A stretch of DNA of 64,000 bases from Enoplolaimus lenunculus (Eukaryota > Nematoda > Enoplea > Enoplida > Thoracostomopsidae), in the NCBI GenBank assembly GCA_030248215.1, contig JASANG010000926.1:167203-231202 (forward strand). The letters are read 5' to 3'. Positions 39,421 to 50,681 of the stretch are shown piece by piece (position 1 is the stretch's first letter; every line of letters starts with the position of its first letter). Made by a program: the position numbers and the translations under genes. The notes beneath the pieces were generated by a model. That model was not told the origin of the DNA. It was given only the letters and a program-made list of their open reading frames with translations, and did not search any database.

Positions 39421-39856
39421 CTAGAATACTAATAAACAGTCTAAAAGTCGTTGCTAGAAGTTTTAAGTCTTCCAATAAAATGGATTGCTTTGTATCTGGC
39501 GTTTGGGAAGGGCGGCAGCTTACCATCCTGTGTAGGGTCCCTTGAACATACGAAGATTTCAGGGTCGCGGCTGGCATTTTTGAGCACTCAATCAAACCAA
39601 ATTTGTAATATTTGGGGGGGGGAGTTTTCTTTTGGCGGGCAATAAAATGTGCCAAAACAAGAGTCAAGGATCCATATTTTGACTGGTGATCAATCGGAGT
39701 CTGTATCACTGAACTTACGAGTCTGCGCACCTGATGGAACCAATTCCAAATTAGAGACCATAAATGTCAATTGCCGTAATTTGATTACATAAATGACAAC
39801 AGCAGATTCGCTTGTTTCGTGTTTTGCTTACATGAAACTGTATACACAAAACTAAA

Positions 39857-39897
39857 GTTTGGACTTCATCAAAATTACGTATTGTGGGTGTTCCAGC
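39857..39897 (+). repeat. ~41-bp palindromic element, diverged
   Basis: TTTGGACTTCATC, AAAATTACGTATTGTGGG, TGTTCCAGC. Confidence 0.6.
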
Positions 39898-40050
39898 TTT
39901 AAAAGACAGGTGAAACGTTTTGTGCCTAACCTTCAATCGACCCCAACCCCCCCTCTGAAACGAAGAGTAATAAATAATTTTTGTTATAAATCAAATGGTT
40001 GCTTAGCAACAGTAAAATGCGACCTACTGAGAACAAGGCAAACTAGCTTA

Positions 40051-40218
40051 AAGCATGCCCGTAACCAGCTCACAATGCAACGGGGGGCGGGGCTAAAATT
40101 TTTTCCAGGAGGGGCATACAAGGGTTTTCGTTGATTTACAAGCAAGGTTGAAAAAATATTAGGGGGCATTTTTTCAAAGAGGCTGACCTCCCCCCTGCTT
40201 CCCTCTGGCTACGGGTTC
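40051..40218 (+). mobile_element. Family F MITE
   Basis: CCCGTAACCAGCTCACAATG start, TACAAGCAAGGTTGAAAAAA core, CCTCTGGCTACGGG end. Confidence 0.75.
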
Positions 40219-40601
40219 GGTTTAAAGTGACGTCACACATTCATGATGTGTTTGATAAATAGGTTGAGTGACAGGTTAGTTGTTAGGGGCACATATGTGT
40301 TGGTCGATTCAGAGATGATTTATTTTTCCCAAAATGTCAGCAGAGTGAAGTGAAAACGCACTTTTTACAGGCTTTCATAATAAACTTGCTGTATTTTAAA
40401 TTGAGGGTTTAAACCAATGTTCTCTCTACGGTCAACTTCCAAATGGGTTATATGTGCCCGAACGGAAGGTATACGAAACATTGTCCCCCTGACAGTTTGA
40501 AAAATTCGCCCACAGAGTAAGTTTATCCGTTAAAATTCGTCTCTGACAGAAGTAAACAAAAAGTGGTGCAAATTAAACACGATAAATATGCTTCAATTTC
40601 A

Positions 40602-40755
40602 GCCCATATAAAAAGATCAGGGGCAGAACGTTTTTCTGTGGGCCTGCAATAGAGTAAGCTTAAGCTGTAGACTAATTTTTTGCTTGGGCAAAGACTAACG
40701 CTTAGGCTAAGGTTTGGGAATATGCTTATAATACTGTTCCGCCCTGTTCCATATT
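40602..40755. mobile_element. Family A MITE
   Basis: GCCCATATAAAAAGATCAGG left, TACTGTTCCGCCCTGTTCC right. Confidence 0.75.
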
Positions 40756-40865
40756 TGAAACTTCTACACTTCAATATCCGTTTTCCGTTTGCGTTATTGT
40801 TACTCTCCGTTTACACCCTGATAGATGCTCATGCAAGCAAGCTGTCAAACTTTTCAATTTAATTT
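40756..40865 (+). repeat. Flank duplicated in inverted orientation at 45580-45690
   Basis: GAAACTTCTACACTTCAATA, CTCTCCGTTTACACCCTGAT and GCAAGCAAGCTGTCAAACTT match the other copy inverted. Confidence 0.85.
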
Positions 40866-40899
40866 TTACTCGTGACCAACATCCTTATTTATTGTTTCG

Positions 40900-40955
40900 A
40901 ATGGTACAAGACCTATAACCAACTGGTGATGAGTGCTACACACATTTGAGAATAA
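40900..40955. mobile_element. Family C right-end fragment
   Basis: CCAACTGGTGATGAGTGCTA then CACACATTTGAGAATA. Confidence 0.65.
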
Positions 40956-41084
40956 ACTGTGATGGATCTAACTTGAAATATTTACGTCGTTAGTTAAAGC
41001 TGTCAACACTACCATCTCTTGGATGTGCCCCGGTTTCCGTCAAGTGGACCTAAAAATCGCCATCAACCAAAAGATGCCCTTATT

Positions 41085-41660
41085 TACCGTCTCTCTTTCT
41101 CTCGGCATAAGCCTAAACCCAATCTAATACCCGAGTCCTTGTGGGCCATGAAAAACTATAAACCAGCAACTCTCTTTTTCTGCCACTATCCGGTTGGTTC
41201 CGCGCTTCTGTTGCTCTTTCTTTATTTTTCTTTTTACTTGTCTTTTGCTTTTTGTTGCAATGTTTTTATGCCTACATTTCTGTCTCGTTAGCTTTTTTCT
41301 GTCTCTCTTTTTCATGCATTTTCTCTCTTTGTCTCGCTTCTATTAATCTTTTTCTTTCCTGTTCTTTTTTCTTTTCCAATGTTCTTTACACTCTCTTTTT
41401 TCTTGTTTTATATTTATCTTTCGATCTCTTCCGGTCTCTCTTCCTGTCTCACATTCTCTCTTCTCTCTGTCTCTTGTTCACTTTCTCTCTTTCCTTGTGT
41501 GTCTCTTTGTCCCTGCTTCTTTAAAAGTTCCATTCCCGCTCTCTCGTTTTCATTCCATTCTTTCTCTCTCTTCTCTTTCATTCTCTGTGTCTGCTCACTT
41601 TCGCTCTCATTCTTCCTCGCTCATTTTGCCTGTCCTTTAATTAACATCTTCTCTCTGTTT
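41085..41660. repeat. Polypyrimidine (CT-rich) tract, ~570 bp
   Basis: Nearly uninterrupted T/C on the plus strand, built from TCTCTCTTTC-type words without a fixed period. Long Ser/Leu/Phe open frames here are compositional. Confidence 0.9.
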
Positions 41661-41922
41661 CATGCTTAGTTCCATTTGACTAGAAATAAAGTGTTTAGTA
41701 TACTTGTACTGAGGAGATTCTATACTTTAAGTACCACAGACCACAACTGAACGCCAGATGTGGCTGGTACAACGAAACGCTAGTTGCCGGCGCCATAGAT
41801 ACGAAATTCAAGCTAAATGGGACGAAAGCGGAACTGTGATTTAAACCAGAAGACGATTTAAGCAGAAGCGTATAAAACGGGAAGATACAAGGTTATATCT
41901 CCTGAAAATTCCTGGAAATAAC

Positions 41923-42036
41923 CGAAAAAACGCACTCCTGTAAAGTAGAACCGAAAATAGGTACTCCTGTAAAGTAGAACCGAAAAAAGCCACTCCTGTA
42001 AAGTAGAGCCGAAAAAAGGCACTCCTGTAAAGTAGT
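41923..42036. repeat. 28-bp tandem repeat, 4 copies
   Basis: Unit CACTCCTGTAAAGTAGA then ACCGAAAAAAG; bounded by single-copy sequence. Confidence 0.92.
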
Positions 42037-42169
42037 GACCGGTACAAGTCAAATAAATTTTCTCGTTCGGTACGCTCGTTGGCAAACAACGTTTCGACGT
42101 GGTTATCTTCAATTGAAATTCGACTCCTGGCTACGCATCTGCGTATACGACCCAGGTAAAGCACTGGTA

Positions 42170-42310
42170 GACCTTAGGCATTAACTTCGGTTTTTGGTTT
42201 AACTGTAGGTTAGGCTTACGCTTTGGATTGGCCTTAAATTTAGGATTAAGCTTATATTTAAGCTTAAAAGATTGGGTTTAGGTTAAGGCTTTTAGGGTTT
42301 GACATTTATT
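42170..42310. repeat. TTAGG-like degenerate block
   Basis: Many GGTTTAGG/GGCTTA words with no family ends. Confidence 0.45.
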
Positions 42311-42479
42311 GGCGCTTGGGGTTTCTTCAATTAGGTTTAAAATTAAACTTTGTGAACAAATAAGAAACAGTTGTTCAAGTAACACAAAAGTAACTACAGT
42401 GTGTATTCAGGTATATCCGGTATTGAGTGTTTCAATAATCTTATTTATCCGGATCCGGACAGATCAGAATCCCAAGGTG

Positions 42480-42850
42480 TCCGAATAACTGAATTAACAC
42501 TGCAATCTCTAAAAGCTTAAACTAACTTGATTTAAGCTTAAGCTAATCTAGCAGCATTAAACTAACTTTCTAGATTAAACTAAACAACAAGTACGTTTAC
42601 GCTTAAACTCATTTAAAATCTTACATATTTTTAGTTTAAGGTAAACTTAATGAACTCTTAGATACACATAATTTCTGGGCTGCGCTAGTTACCTAAATCA
42701 AAAATATGATTAAACTTAATCTTGTATTAAAGCTTAAAAATATTTTGGAATAAAGTTAAACTTTAGAATTCTAGTTTAGTTAGTCCGTCGAGCCATTTAA
42801 GTTTTTACTTAAACTAATATTCAAGTTTAGTTAAGCTATACATGTCTTTA
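42480..42850. other. Low-complexity TTAAACT/AAGCTTAA-rich stretch
   Basis: Recurrent AAACTTAA and AAGCTTAA words over 370 bp, possibly a decayed array. Confidence 0.5.
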
Positions 42851-43835
42851 AAGATTAAGTGCCATAATTTAGCTCATCTCGGCTTTCGAAGATTTCCGAC
42901 AGCCCCTGATGTAAATGTATTCCAATGTGAATGACCAGACAGTAATATATTAACCCAAAAACCATTAATAATTTATACGGATACTGTAATATAAATAATG
43001 TGAAAACAATGCGAAAAAATATATACCAACGCCACCGAACTTGTACCGAGATTAGGGGTCAGAGTGGACCTCGGCACCCTCCAATCAGGCGGTTTGTCGG
43101 GTAATTCTTTCAGCATCCGGTAACGATTGGACAATTCTATTTTAAGGACCAATATTTTAGTCGTTTTTTGGTGCGGAATAATACCGAACTCAACGGATTC
43201 CAAACCAAAGAATCCGTATATATCATATCATTCTATGGCAAATCAGGATACGTCAGTTTATAAATAAATAAATACGCGTATGATTTGCAGTCGAGAAACT
43301 TGAACTGAGAATAAATATTATTCTGAACTGTCAAGCAGCTAAAATTATTGTTTTGGTCCAAAAGATTTCGATGAAAAATTGTCAACAAGTTTCCGCAGTT
43401 GAGCCTTAATAAGGACCGTGGCGGCGGTAAAAGTTTCTCTGACAGGAGCAGAGTACAATATATATCTTGGGAAAATTCCGGCACAACGAAGCTAACGTCA
43501 ACCCAACGGAATATATAAAGCAAAAATGTGTAAGGTAGGAACGGTACCACATTGTCGAGTAAAATTTTTGATGGGGGCCACCTCGGCCCCCCTATAGATT
43601 TCACCTCTGTTCAGGTAATTAATGAAGGCTGGCAAAGATCGCCTACAGTGTATTTTAATCTTAGGAATCGTTATACAATGGGTTTGGCCTAACAAACCGG
43701 AACCATGAAGCATTAATTTAAGCCAAAAAAACAAGCTTAAAGTTTAAACGTAGTCAGTAGCCTAAACCTAGGGGTAAGTCTCAGGCTCGGCCTATTAGCT
43801 TAAGTCAATACCAAAGTTTCAGCCTCAGCTAAAGC
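42851..43835. other. Intergenic DNA, no supported gene
   Basis: Minus-strand open frames of 78-123 codons (43233-43734) lack homology and codon-like composition. Confidence 0.4.
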
Positions 43836-44021
43836 GGCCAATGTATAGAACAGAACGGTAAACAGTAGTATAAGCATATTTCTAAGCCTAAGCGTAACAA
43901 TGAGTTTATACCTAAGCCTAAGCCTAAAGCATAAGCCAAAGCAAAAAACATTTCTAAAGGTTTAGCTTTACTCTATGGCAGTACTGCAAAAAACGTTCCG
44001 CCCTTGATCTTTACATAAGCC
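43836..44021. mobile_element. Family A MITE
   Basis: GGCCAATGTATAGAACAGAA left, CTTGATCTTTACATAAGCC right; two CCTAAG blocks. Confidence 0.85.
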
Positions 44022-44240
44022 GTCAAAGTCTAGACAATAAATTCTAAGCCACAACCTAAGTCTCTTCTTGAACCTAAGCCAATGTTTAAGACTCGCTCTA
44101 TACCTACAAAAAGAACGGTAGCTAATGCTGAAAAGCTTACACTAACAATATTCCGACTTGCAACACAGATCTGATTCGAATGTTGATTAATGTTGTAAAA
44201 TAGCAAATGTCTTGAAATATTGCGATACAACAAAGCAATT

Positions 44241-44284
44241 AAGTTGGAACACCCCACATACGTACTTTGGGCAACGCTCCAGCA
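44241..44284 (-). repeat. ~41-bp palindromic element, reverse orientation
   Basis: GTTGGAACACCCC, ACATACGTACTTTGGG, CAACGCTCCAGC. Confidence 0.75.
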
Positions 44285-44771
44285 GATTTGTATATCAATA
44301 AGCAAATTTGCTTCTATTTTATTATTTTATTCAATTGTCAATCAAGTGTCAAGGCTTAAGTGCAGACTTGCTTGAACAAATCTTTCTAAATATATGCGAA
44401 GAAAGTTTGATATATGTGCAACTACGGATTACTAGTTTACATTAATTGGCTGTCAAGACAATTTCAAAAATTAAATCGTACAGATGATATAGAATATATT
44501 TCGATTTACAGCTAAAGAGTTTGTAGTTCGTTGCTAATAGTTTGGTTAAACAACGGTTTTTCTAACTAAGGTATTTGGTAAGACAACCAGACGGGTCAAA
44601 TTTCCGAATAAATTTATAGTCCCTCAAAAACGGTATTTTAAAACCTGTAGCCTTTTTATAGTTTTTCCTGAAATTTCAGACAATAGATTCAAACTATTAA
44701 CCAGCGTAGGGATTCAACACTTACACCTTATCTCAAACAAAACTTTTTATTTTTTACATTGTTTACTTCTG

Positions 44772-44813
44772 TGATAGAACACTACCCAAAATACGTATGT
44801 GGCGCGGTCCAGC
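44772..44813 (+). repeat. ~41-bp palindromic element
   Basis: GATAGAACACTACCC, AAAATACGTATGTGGC, GCGGTCCAGC. Confidence 0.72.
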
Positions 44814-45425
44814 TTTAATAATATAGATAATGCATATCATTCAATTATATTCGTGTTCGGTTGCTTATAAAGTTGGCAACGATACAAATATTGAGGACTC
44901 ACGTCACTTTACCCTAACGCCGTAATTCCAAATTTCTGGTATGACGTGAAACAAAAATATTTCCCAAAACAATTAAATAATTTGCTAAATTTAGAATCAA
45001 GAAATATTTTGTCATTCGCTATACTCACTCGCAAGAAACCGTTTAAATGACACGTACGTACGTTCCTGAACTAGAACCAAAGTTACGCCATTGGCCAGAA
45101 TTAAATATAAATCCAACTGCAATAAGCATTTTTGTTAAAAAGTCCGACAAGTATAACTTAAATCTATTTGAAAACTTAAAAGCGCTGGTTGCTAAAAAAC
45201 TTAAGCGAAGAGTGATTTTTAAAGCCATTTTTGGCCAAAAAACAACACAGAACTGGACTTGTATGCGAATTTATACCTAACGATGCCTTTAATGTGCCTT
45301 TAGGAAGGTTTTCTGATAGCGCCTTTAAGGACTCAGGCGGAAAACGTATTCTCACTACACGTTTAGGAAACTCGAATATAGAGACAATATCTCGCAGATT
45401 TGATAGCTAGTCAAACATGGCATGA

Positions 45426-45462
45426 AAATAACAAAAACAACAACAACAACAACAACAACCAC
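45426..45462. repeat. (AAC)n microsatellite
   Basis: About ten AAC units. Confidence 0.9.
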
Positions 45463-45579
45463 AATGTGCCAGAGACGCGTTTTTATGACTTTCTCATTGT
45501 GTACTAGTGGCACCAAGGGCTTCCATGAACAATAGCAGATCTAAACTAGAGAGAGTAGGCGGTTATGCGGAAAAATTCA

Positions 45580-45690
45580 CTTGAAAAGTTTGACAGCTTG
45601 CTTGCATGTGAATATATCAGGGTGTAAACGGAGAGTAACAATAACGGAAACGAAAAACGGATATTGAAGTATAAAAGTTTCAAATATGGA
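45580..45690 (-). repeat. Inverted copy of 40756-40865
   Basis: AAGTTTGACAGCTTGCTTGC, ATCAGGGTGTAAACGGAGAG and TATTGAAGTATAAAAGTTTC; directly joined to a family A MITE, as at the other copy. Confidence 0.85.
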
Positions 45691-45851
45691 CTAATGTAAA
45701 AACCAGAGCGGAACAGTATTATAAGCTTATTCCTAAGCCTAAGCCTAGCCTATGCGTAAGCATAAGCCAAGCAAAAAAATGGTTAAAACTTAAGCTTAGT
45801 CTATTCTAGTCCCACGGAAAAACGATTCGCCCTTGATCTTTACATGAGTCC
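45688..45851. mobile_element. Family A MITE, diverged
   Basis: CGGAACAGTATTATAAGCTT lead-in, CCTAAG units and CCTTGATCTTTACATGAG right. Confidence 0.8.
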
Positions 45852-46114
45852 AAATACGTTTTATTTTTCTGCCAACACAATTGAGGCGTGCACAAATTCA
45901 CGAGTCTTTCAAAATATTCAAAGAAAAAATGGTGAATTTTATTATTTTTGATGAATTTTGTAATTCTTATTTCATTTCGAACAATTACAGCATATCTGTA
46001 ACAAAAAATGCGAGACAATATACGTGTTTATAAATAATTTTGAATGAAAAAATAACATATTTTTCGTTATTTCTATACGGAAACGGACATAGAGTTTTGC
46101 CGAAAAAACAGCGT

Positions 46115-46562
46115 TGAAGTGATTGCAGCTGCAATTATTCCCTGGAATTCGGGTTTTTCCGTTATTTTCTCCAGCCCGCGTTCACCTAAAAATCATTGGA
46201 TTTTAAAATTTTTTGCATATTTAAGCTTCTCATGACCTTACCCGATCATTCCACGCCTAATTTTGAATTATTGAAAAATTCGATTTTTTAAGGTCCCAAG
46301 TTCGCCCCTTGGTTACACAAATTTGTCAAAAAGTTTGACAAATTTATATACTATTTTTTATTTACCAGCTTACGAAGTGGATGAATTTGCAGCTGCAAAT
46401 TATTTCTGATGGATATACGTCATGAATTATTTCTGATATGAAGAGTTTGACACATCCAATGGTTCATCATAATTGGCTGAACTGATAATTTAATGTTTAA
46501 TTATCACTTCAGTCAATTATGATGGATTAATACAGCTTGAACGTGTGAACACGGCTTAAGAG
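46115..46562. mobile_element. Family D-like composite with repeat M inside
   Basis: GATTGCAGCTGCAATTATTC left, ATTTGCAGCTGCAAATTATT and AACGTGTGAACACGGCTTAA right. A repeat M segment (46155-46320, GCTTCTCATGACCTTACCC) lies between. Confidence 0.5.
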
Positions 46563-46689
46563 TTTGGAAAAAAATCTAAAAAATAGGAAAGTAAAAACTT
46601 AATAAATTGTGAAAATCGGCACAAAAGTGTATCAAAAAGACACTGGACAAAAAATGTACTGCAGCTGCAATTACATAGAATTTCGAAAA

Positions 46690-46750
46690 TATTGGCATAT
46701 TAATTCTGTCCCGTGTGAATATATTTTCCATTTCACTTCTGACATCTCAA
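46690..46750 (-). mobile_element. Possible SINE S tail
   Basis: Inverted GAAATGGAAAATATATTCAC resembles the SINE 3' body; weak. Confidence 0.35.
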
Positions 46751-46929
46751 ATTTCAAGCTATCATTCGAACCCCAATACTCTTGAATTGAATGCGTTTGA
46801 GTTTTCTATCACTGCTCGAATTATAGAAGCTTGACGCTTGACCGCGAGTGGGCTGTCGCTTCGCTTGAGGTTTGGCGCAGTATTAAGCCTAAACTTACCG
46901 AAGCCAAAGCTTAAACCTACGCAAACACT

Positions 46930-46977
46930 TGACGGTGCTGCACGACGAGTATAAGAGTATAGCGTCCCCCTTAATAT
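46930..46977. mobile_element. Family E right-end fragment
   Basis: GACGGTGCTGCACGACGAG then AGTATAGCGTCCCCCTTAA. Confidence 0.6.
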
Positions 46978-47328
46978 TTTTATCTTGTGTTTATTAATCA
47001 ATTGCGTTCCATTTCATGTACGATGCTTACAGTGCATTTCAATATTTCTTTAATCTACAAAAATTTATGAAATTTTAAAGATTTCAAATATAATCAAAAT
47101 ATTCAGCTTAAAGAACCGATTTTGAAAAAAATTACGTTTTTAGTAGTGTAAAGTGAACCGTATACGCTTTGCGCCACATTTACGATTAAGGCGTAGGCCT
47201 CGTAGTCTAAGGAAAATATTTAGGTAAAGGCTTAGGTTTAAAACAAAGATTCGGTTTAGGCTTAATATGTTTCGTCATAAGTAACCTTGTCCAACTCCCA
47301 AGTCTAAAAGCGTATTAAATGTGGCCAC

Positions 47329-47440
47329 GTCCGTAGACAGCTCACCTTGCTAGGTTGGTTTAAAATTTTTAGGAGAGGCATTCAAGGGTTTTCAATGAGT
47401 CAAAAGCAAGGTTGAATATTTCCTAGGAGGGCAAAAAACT
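47329..47440 (+). mobile_element. Family F MITE, right end lost
   Basis: GTCCGTAGACAGCTCACCTT start; AAAAGCAAGGTTGAATATTT core. Confidence 0.7.
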
Positions 47441-48225
47441 GGATCTGAGTTTAAACGTTTTTTTCACTTCTTTCGGGTGCATATTAATCCCGATATCGTC
47501 ATCGTTTAGCTGAATTTGCGTTTATTTAAACTCAAGATTGAACTGAATATGACGTCACCGTAAGGTTTATATCCAAAATCCATTCTGTTGCGGATTCAAA
47601 AATTTCAGAAATGGAAGACCGCACGAAAGATATAAACAGCACAGAAACCCTCGCGAGTGAGAAGCCAAACGCCATTTTAGTGCTAAACTTTCGTGCAAAA
47701 TCTGTGATTTTGATCCGTTTTGCGAGCTAAAAACGAAGTGGGTCCCACTTGGATCCGCCACTGAACCCCCTATTTTCTCCCTAATTCACCTTATGTTTAA
47801 ATTTAAACTCTGAATTTACATTATCTCACAAAATATGCACTTAAAACTACGCCACAAACAACGCAAAAAACAACAGCAAAAGTTTGAAATATTGTAAACT
47901 GAAACTAGAATTTTTTCAGTATTAATAATGAATTTTAGTGCATTTTAATACTTGTAACAAACCTGCCGCTACACCCAACACGAGGGGACAGGGTCGGTGC
48001 GCCCCCTGAGTGCTGCTTCGCTCTGCGGTCCTGGGACGAAAATTTTAACCAATGCTATTTTAGGAAAACATTTCTGCCGCATTTGGAAATTGTCTTGCAA
48101 CCTCTACTAAGAACTCAGTTGGTGGGGCTGACTTTGAAAACGATTTAACACGTGGACATGGGTTGAACAACCTCCGAACAAAATTCGCATAGAGGGTAGC
48201 CAGGGAGGGGGTTCAGTCCCCCTGA
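47441..48225. other. Intergenic DNA with a hAT-type end at 47749-47763
   Basis: TTGGATCCGCCACTGA resembles the right end of the element at 25079-25442; its left partner was not found. Confidence 0.4.
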
Positions 48226-48415
48226 TAACCGGACAGCTTGTCGACCGATGTTTTTTGCCCGAACTCTCGTCGACCCCGACAACTTGTTATCCTGACTTGT
48301 CGCTCCGATAACTCTTCGACTCCACAGTCGTACCTACTAGAGGACGACAAGTTGTCGGGAATGACAAAATGTCGGACTACGATTTGTTGGTCGACGAAAT
48401 GTCGCGGTTCCTCGC
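48226..48415. repeat. Fold-back of GACAA/TTGTCG palindromes
   Basis: Imperfect inverted arms: left has GGACAGCTTGTCGACC, CTCGTCGACC and CCGACAACTTGTTATCC; right has GACGACAAGTTGTCGGGA, GACAAAATGTCGG and GTCGACGAAATGTCGCGG. Many GTCGAC and ACTTGTCG words; a smaller relative is at 2427-2500. Confidence 0.7.
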
Positions 48416-49550
48416 TAAGCAGAGGTCCTTCGAACATACACTGTATTACATATGTAAATACAGAGTCCCTTCTGACATACTGAGGAAGAAACAGTTGTCC
48501 TTTCTATGACGTATTGACAAAGTGGCATGCATAACGTGCGATAATGTGACAAAGTATACGCCGTTCACAGGGTCTGCCAGTTGTGTGGTGAGTGTACACT
48601 GGCACCACTGAATGTGTGTAACTTTTGGATATCCAAAAACACTGCAATTACGAATTTAGGGACTCGCATGTTGATACAATTTTACCAGTAGCGTAGACAG
48701 TATACCGTTGATGACTCCTTAAGCATATGTTTTATTCAAAGCTAAAATTCAAGCTTCGAATAACATATTTAATATGTCGAAAATGTTGCGTATCGCATAA
48801 AAAACTGAAAAATGGTAAATTTTTCGGCGTTTGGCTTACCTACGCTTGTTTATTGTTAGTTTTTGATTTAGCTAACATTTTCGACAAAAATTATACAAAA
48901 TTTCGACCACATTTGCATCGAGACTCTTGCTTGGTTCTGATGCCCCTGGTTCCTTGTATTTGCATCTTATAAACACGGTAGATCTTGCATACGCGTTGCA
49001 TATATGCCAATTTTTCAAGTTGCACACAAGTGCAGTAAACGCGTATGTTAAGTGTAACTGAGTATTTTTAGGTAAATATTGTTTTGTTCAGTGCGAAGAC
49101 AATTTTGCTAATTTAAATTTTTTTAAATTTAGTCTAAACGTTTTCAACTTTGGGACAGAAAACACGTCTACGCAAGGACACGACCCCCAGTGATTGCGTA
49201 CGTCGAAACCCTGGGTCGTCACAATTCATTTATCAAATGGTGGGTGTACCAGTTGTGTAGCCAGGATTTTGCAAAGGGTGGATTCAGGTTCTTTAAAAAT
49301 AGTCAATGTTTTCTTTCAGGTCCGTACCGTTTTTTGGTGGGACTGCAAAAACCTGATTAGCACAAAAGTTACTAAAATGAAAAAGTTTGTTCTAAACTTC
49401 TATTAATTAGCAAATATAATCTACATTTACCTGTCCCTAAAGAACCATATATCCTATTATGCTTATAGTTCTGCTTTTCCTGGTAACTCGTTAGAAAATA
49501 TTCAAGTTCATAGCAGACGAACGTAAATTCAAAGGAATGTGTACGAAAAC
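48416..49550. other. Intergenic DNA
   Basis: No supported gene or repeat apart from a short N-like trace at about 48995. Confidence 0.4.
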
Positions 49551-49808
49551 GGTCAATGTAACAGGGGCGGAACAGTATTATAAGCATATTCCTAAGCCTA
49601 AGCCTAAGCCTAAGCCTAAACGCAGGAATAAGGATATTCCTAAGCCTAAGCCTAGCCCTATAAGCCTAAGCCTAAGCGCAAGAATAAATATATTCCTAAG
49701 CCTAAGCCTAAACCTATGACGAAGCCAAGTAAAGAAACAGCATAAATCATAAGTTACTCTTTTCTAATCCCACAGAAAAACGTTCCGACCCTGATCTTTA
49801 CATTGGCC
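49551..49808. mobile_element. Family A MITE with three CCTAAG blocks
   Basis: GGTCAATGTAACAGGGGCGG left, CCCTGATCTTTACATTGGCC right; blocks separated by GCAAGAATAAATATATTC-type spacers. Confidence 0.88.
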
Positions 49809-50195
49809 ACGAAAACAATACCGTTACGACTATAAATAACTTACAGATTTTAGCCAAGTATAAATTCCTTTGGTTGCAGTTTTTAAAATTTGTCAGAATT
49901 TTTAAAAACGTTCGAGAAATGAATTTTAAGAAAAAGAATAACAGTCAAAATTGAAACATTTGAGTTTGAGTTGAAAATCATTATGTACAAACGTTCTGTT
50001 GGGTACCATTTGCTTGAACGATGAATATTACTCGTTTTTAGTTTCAGTCTTCAATCCCCAAATAAGTTTAACCCGTTCTCACATTGAGTTGCCTATAGGC
50101 AACTCAGCGCAGTGTATATACGTTAAATAATATATATCGCACCGTGTTTAACAATTGCAACACGTATACATAGTACTAAATCACCACAAGACGTC

Positions 50196-50336
50196 AGAGC
50201 CCCCTCGGGCTCGAGCGTCAAGCTCCTATAGCTGAGTGGTGATGGTATACGCCTCCCACTCCAGTCACTGCAGTTCGAATCCTAGCATAAAAGTTGTCTC
50301 AGGGGAAATAGAAAATATTCATGTGAGAAAGGGTAA
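50196..50336 (+). mobile_element. tRNA-derived SINE S, best-preserved copy
   Basis: GTCAAGCTCCTATAGCTGAG with box A TAGCTGAGTGG; GCAGTTCGAATCC as box B; the 3' body GAAATAGAAAATATTCATGT is intact. It starts inside a CCCCCTCGGGCTCGAG segment shared with 36505. Confidence 0.85.
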
Positions 50337-50525
50337 ACTGTGTATATCTTAGCGCAATGTTGTCTGTCGCTTATGGTCAACCCGAAGTCACAGCTTATTC
50401 GTGTCATAAATAGGTTCGAGAAAAACTGTGTCCTTCGAGACAAATTTCGGGGTTCCTGTATAGATTACGTTAGAATATACATGTATATATGTACATTATG
50501 CAAAATAATATATAGATATATAATA

Positions 50526-50681
50526 GGCCCATGTATAGAACAGGGCCGGATAGTTTTCGCGAGGGGCTATAATAGAGTCAGTTTAAGCTTTAGACTAATC
50601 TTTTTGCTTAGGCTTAAGCTTAGTCTTAGGCTTAGGAATACGCTTATACTACTGTTCCAGGCCCTGTTCTATACATGGGCC
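50526..50681. mobile_element. Family A MITE (complete, well preserved ends)
   Basis: GGCCCATGTATAGAACAGGG and its inverse CCCTGTTCTATACATGGGCC match perfectly over 20 bp. Confidence 0.93.

Noticed and set aside
41019-41669. Ser/Leu/Phe-rich open frames resembling membrane proteins
   Set aside because: They come from the polypyrimidine tract; no stop codons are possible in long T/C runs except by interruption.
43233-43734. Two overlapping minus-strand frames of 78-123 codons
   Set aside because: No homology, unusual composition and no splice signals that join them.
50217-50290. Possible genuine tRNA gene
   Set aside because: Box A and B are present but no acceptor stem pairs, and the same unit recurs with a common non-tRNA tail, so it is a SINE.
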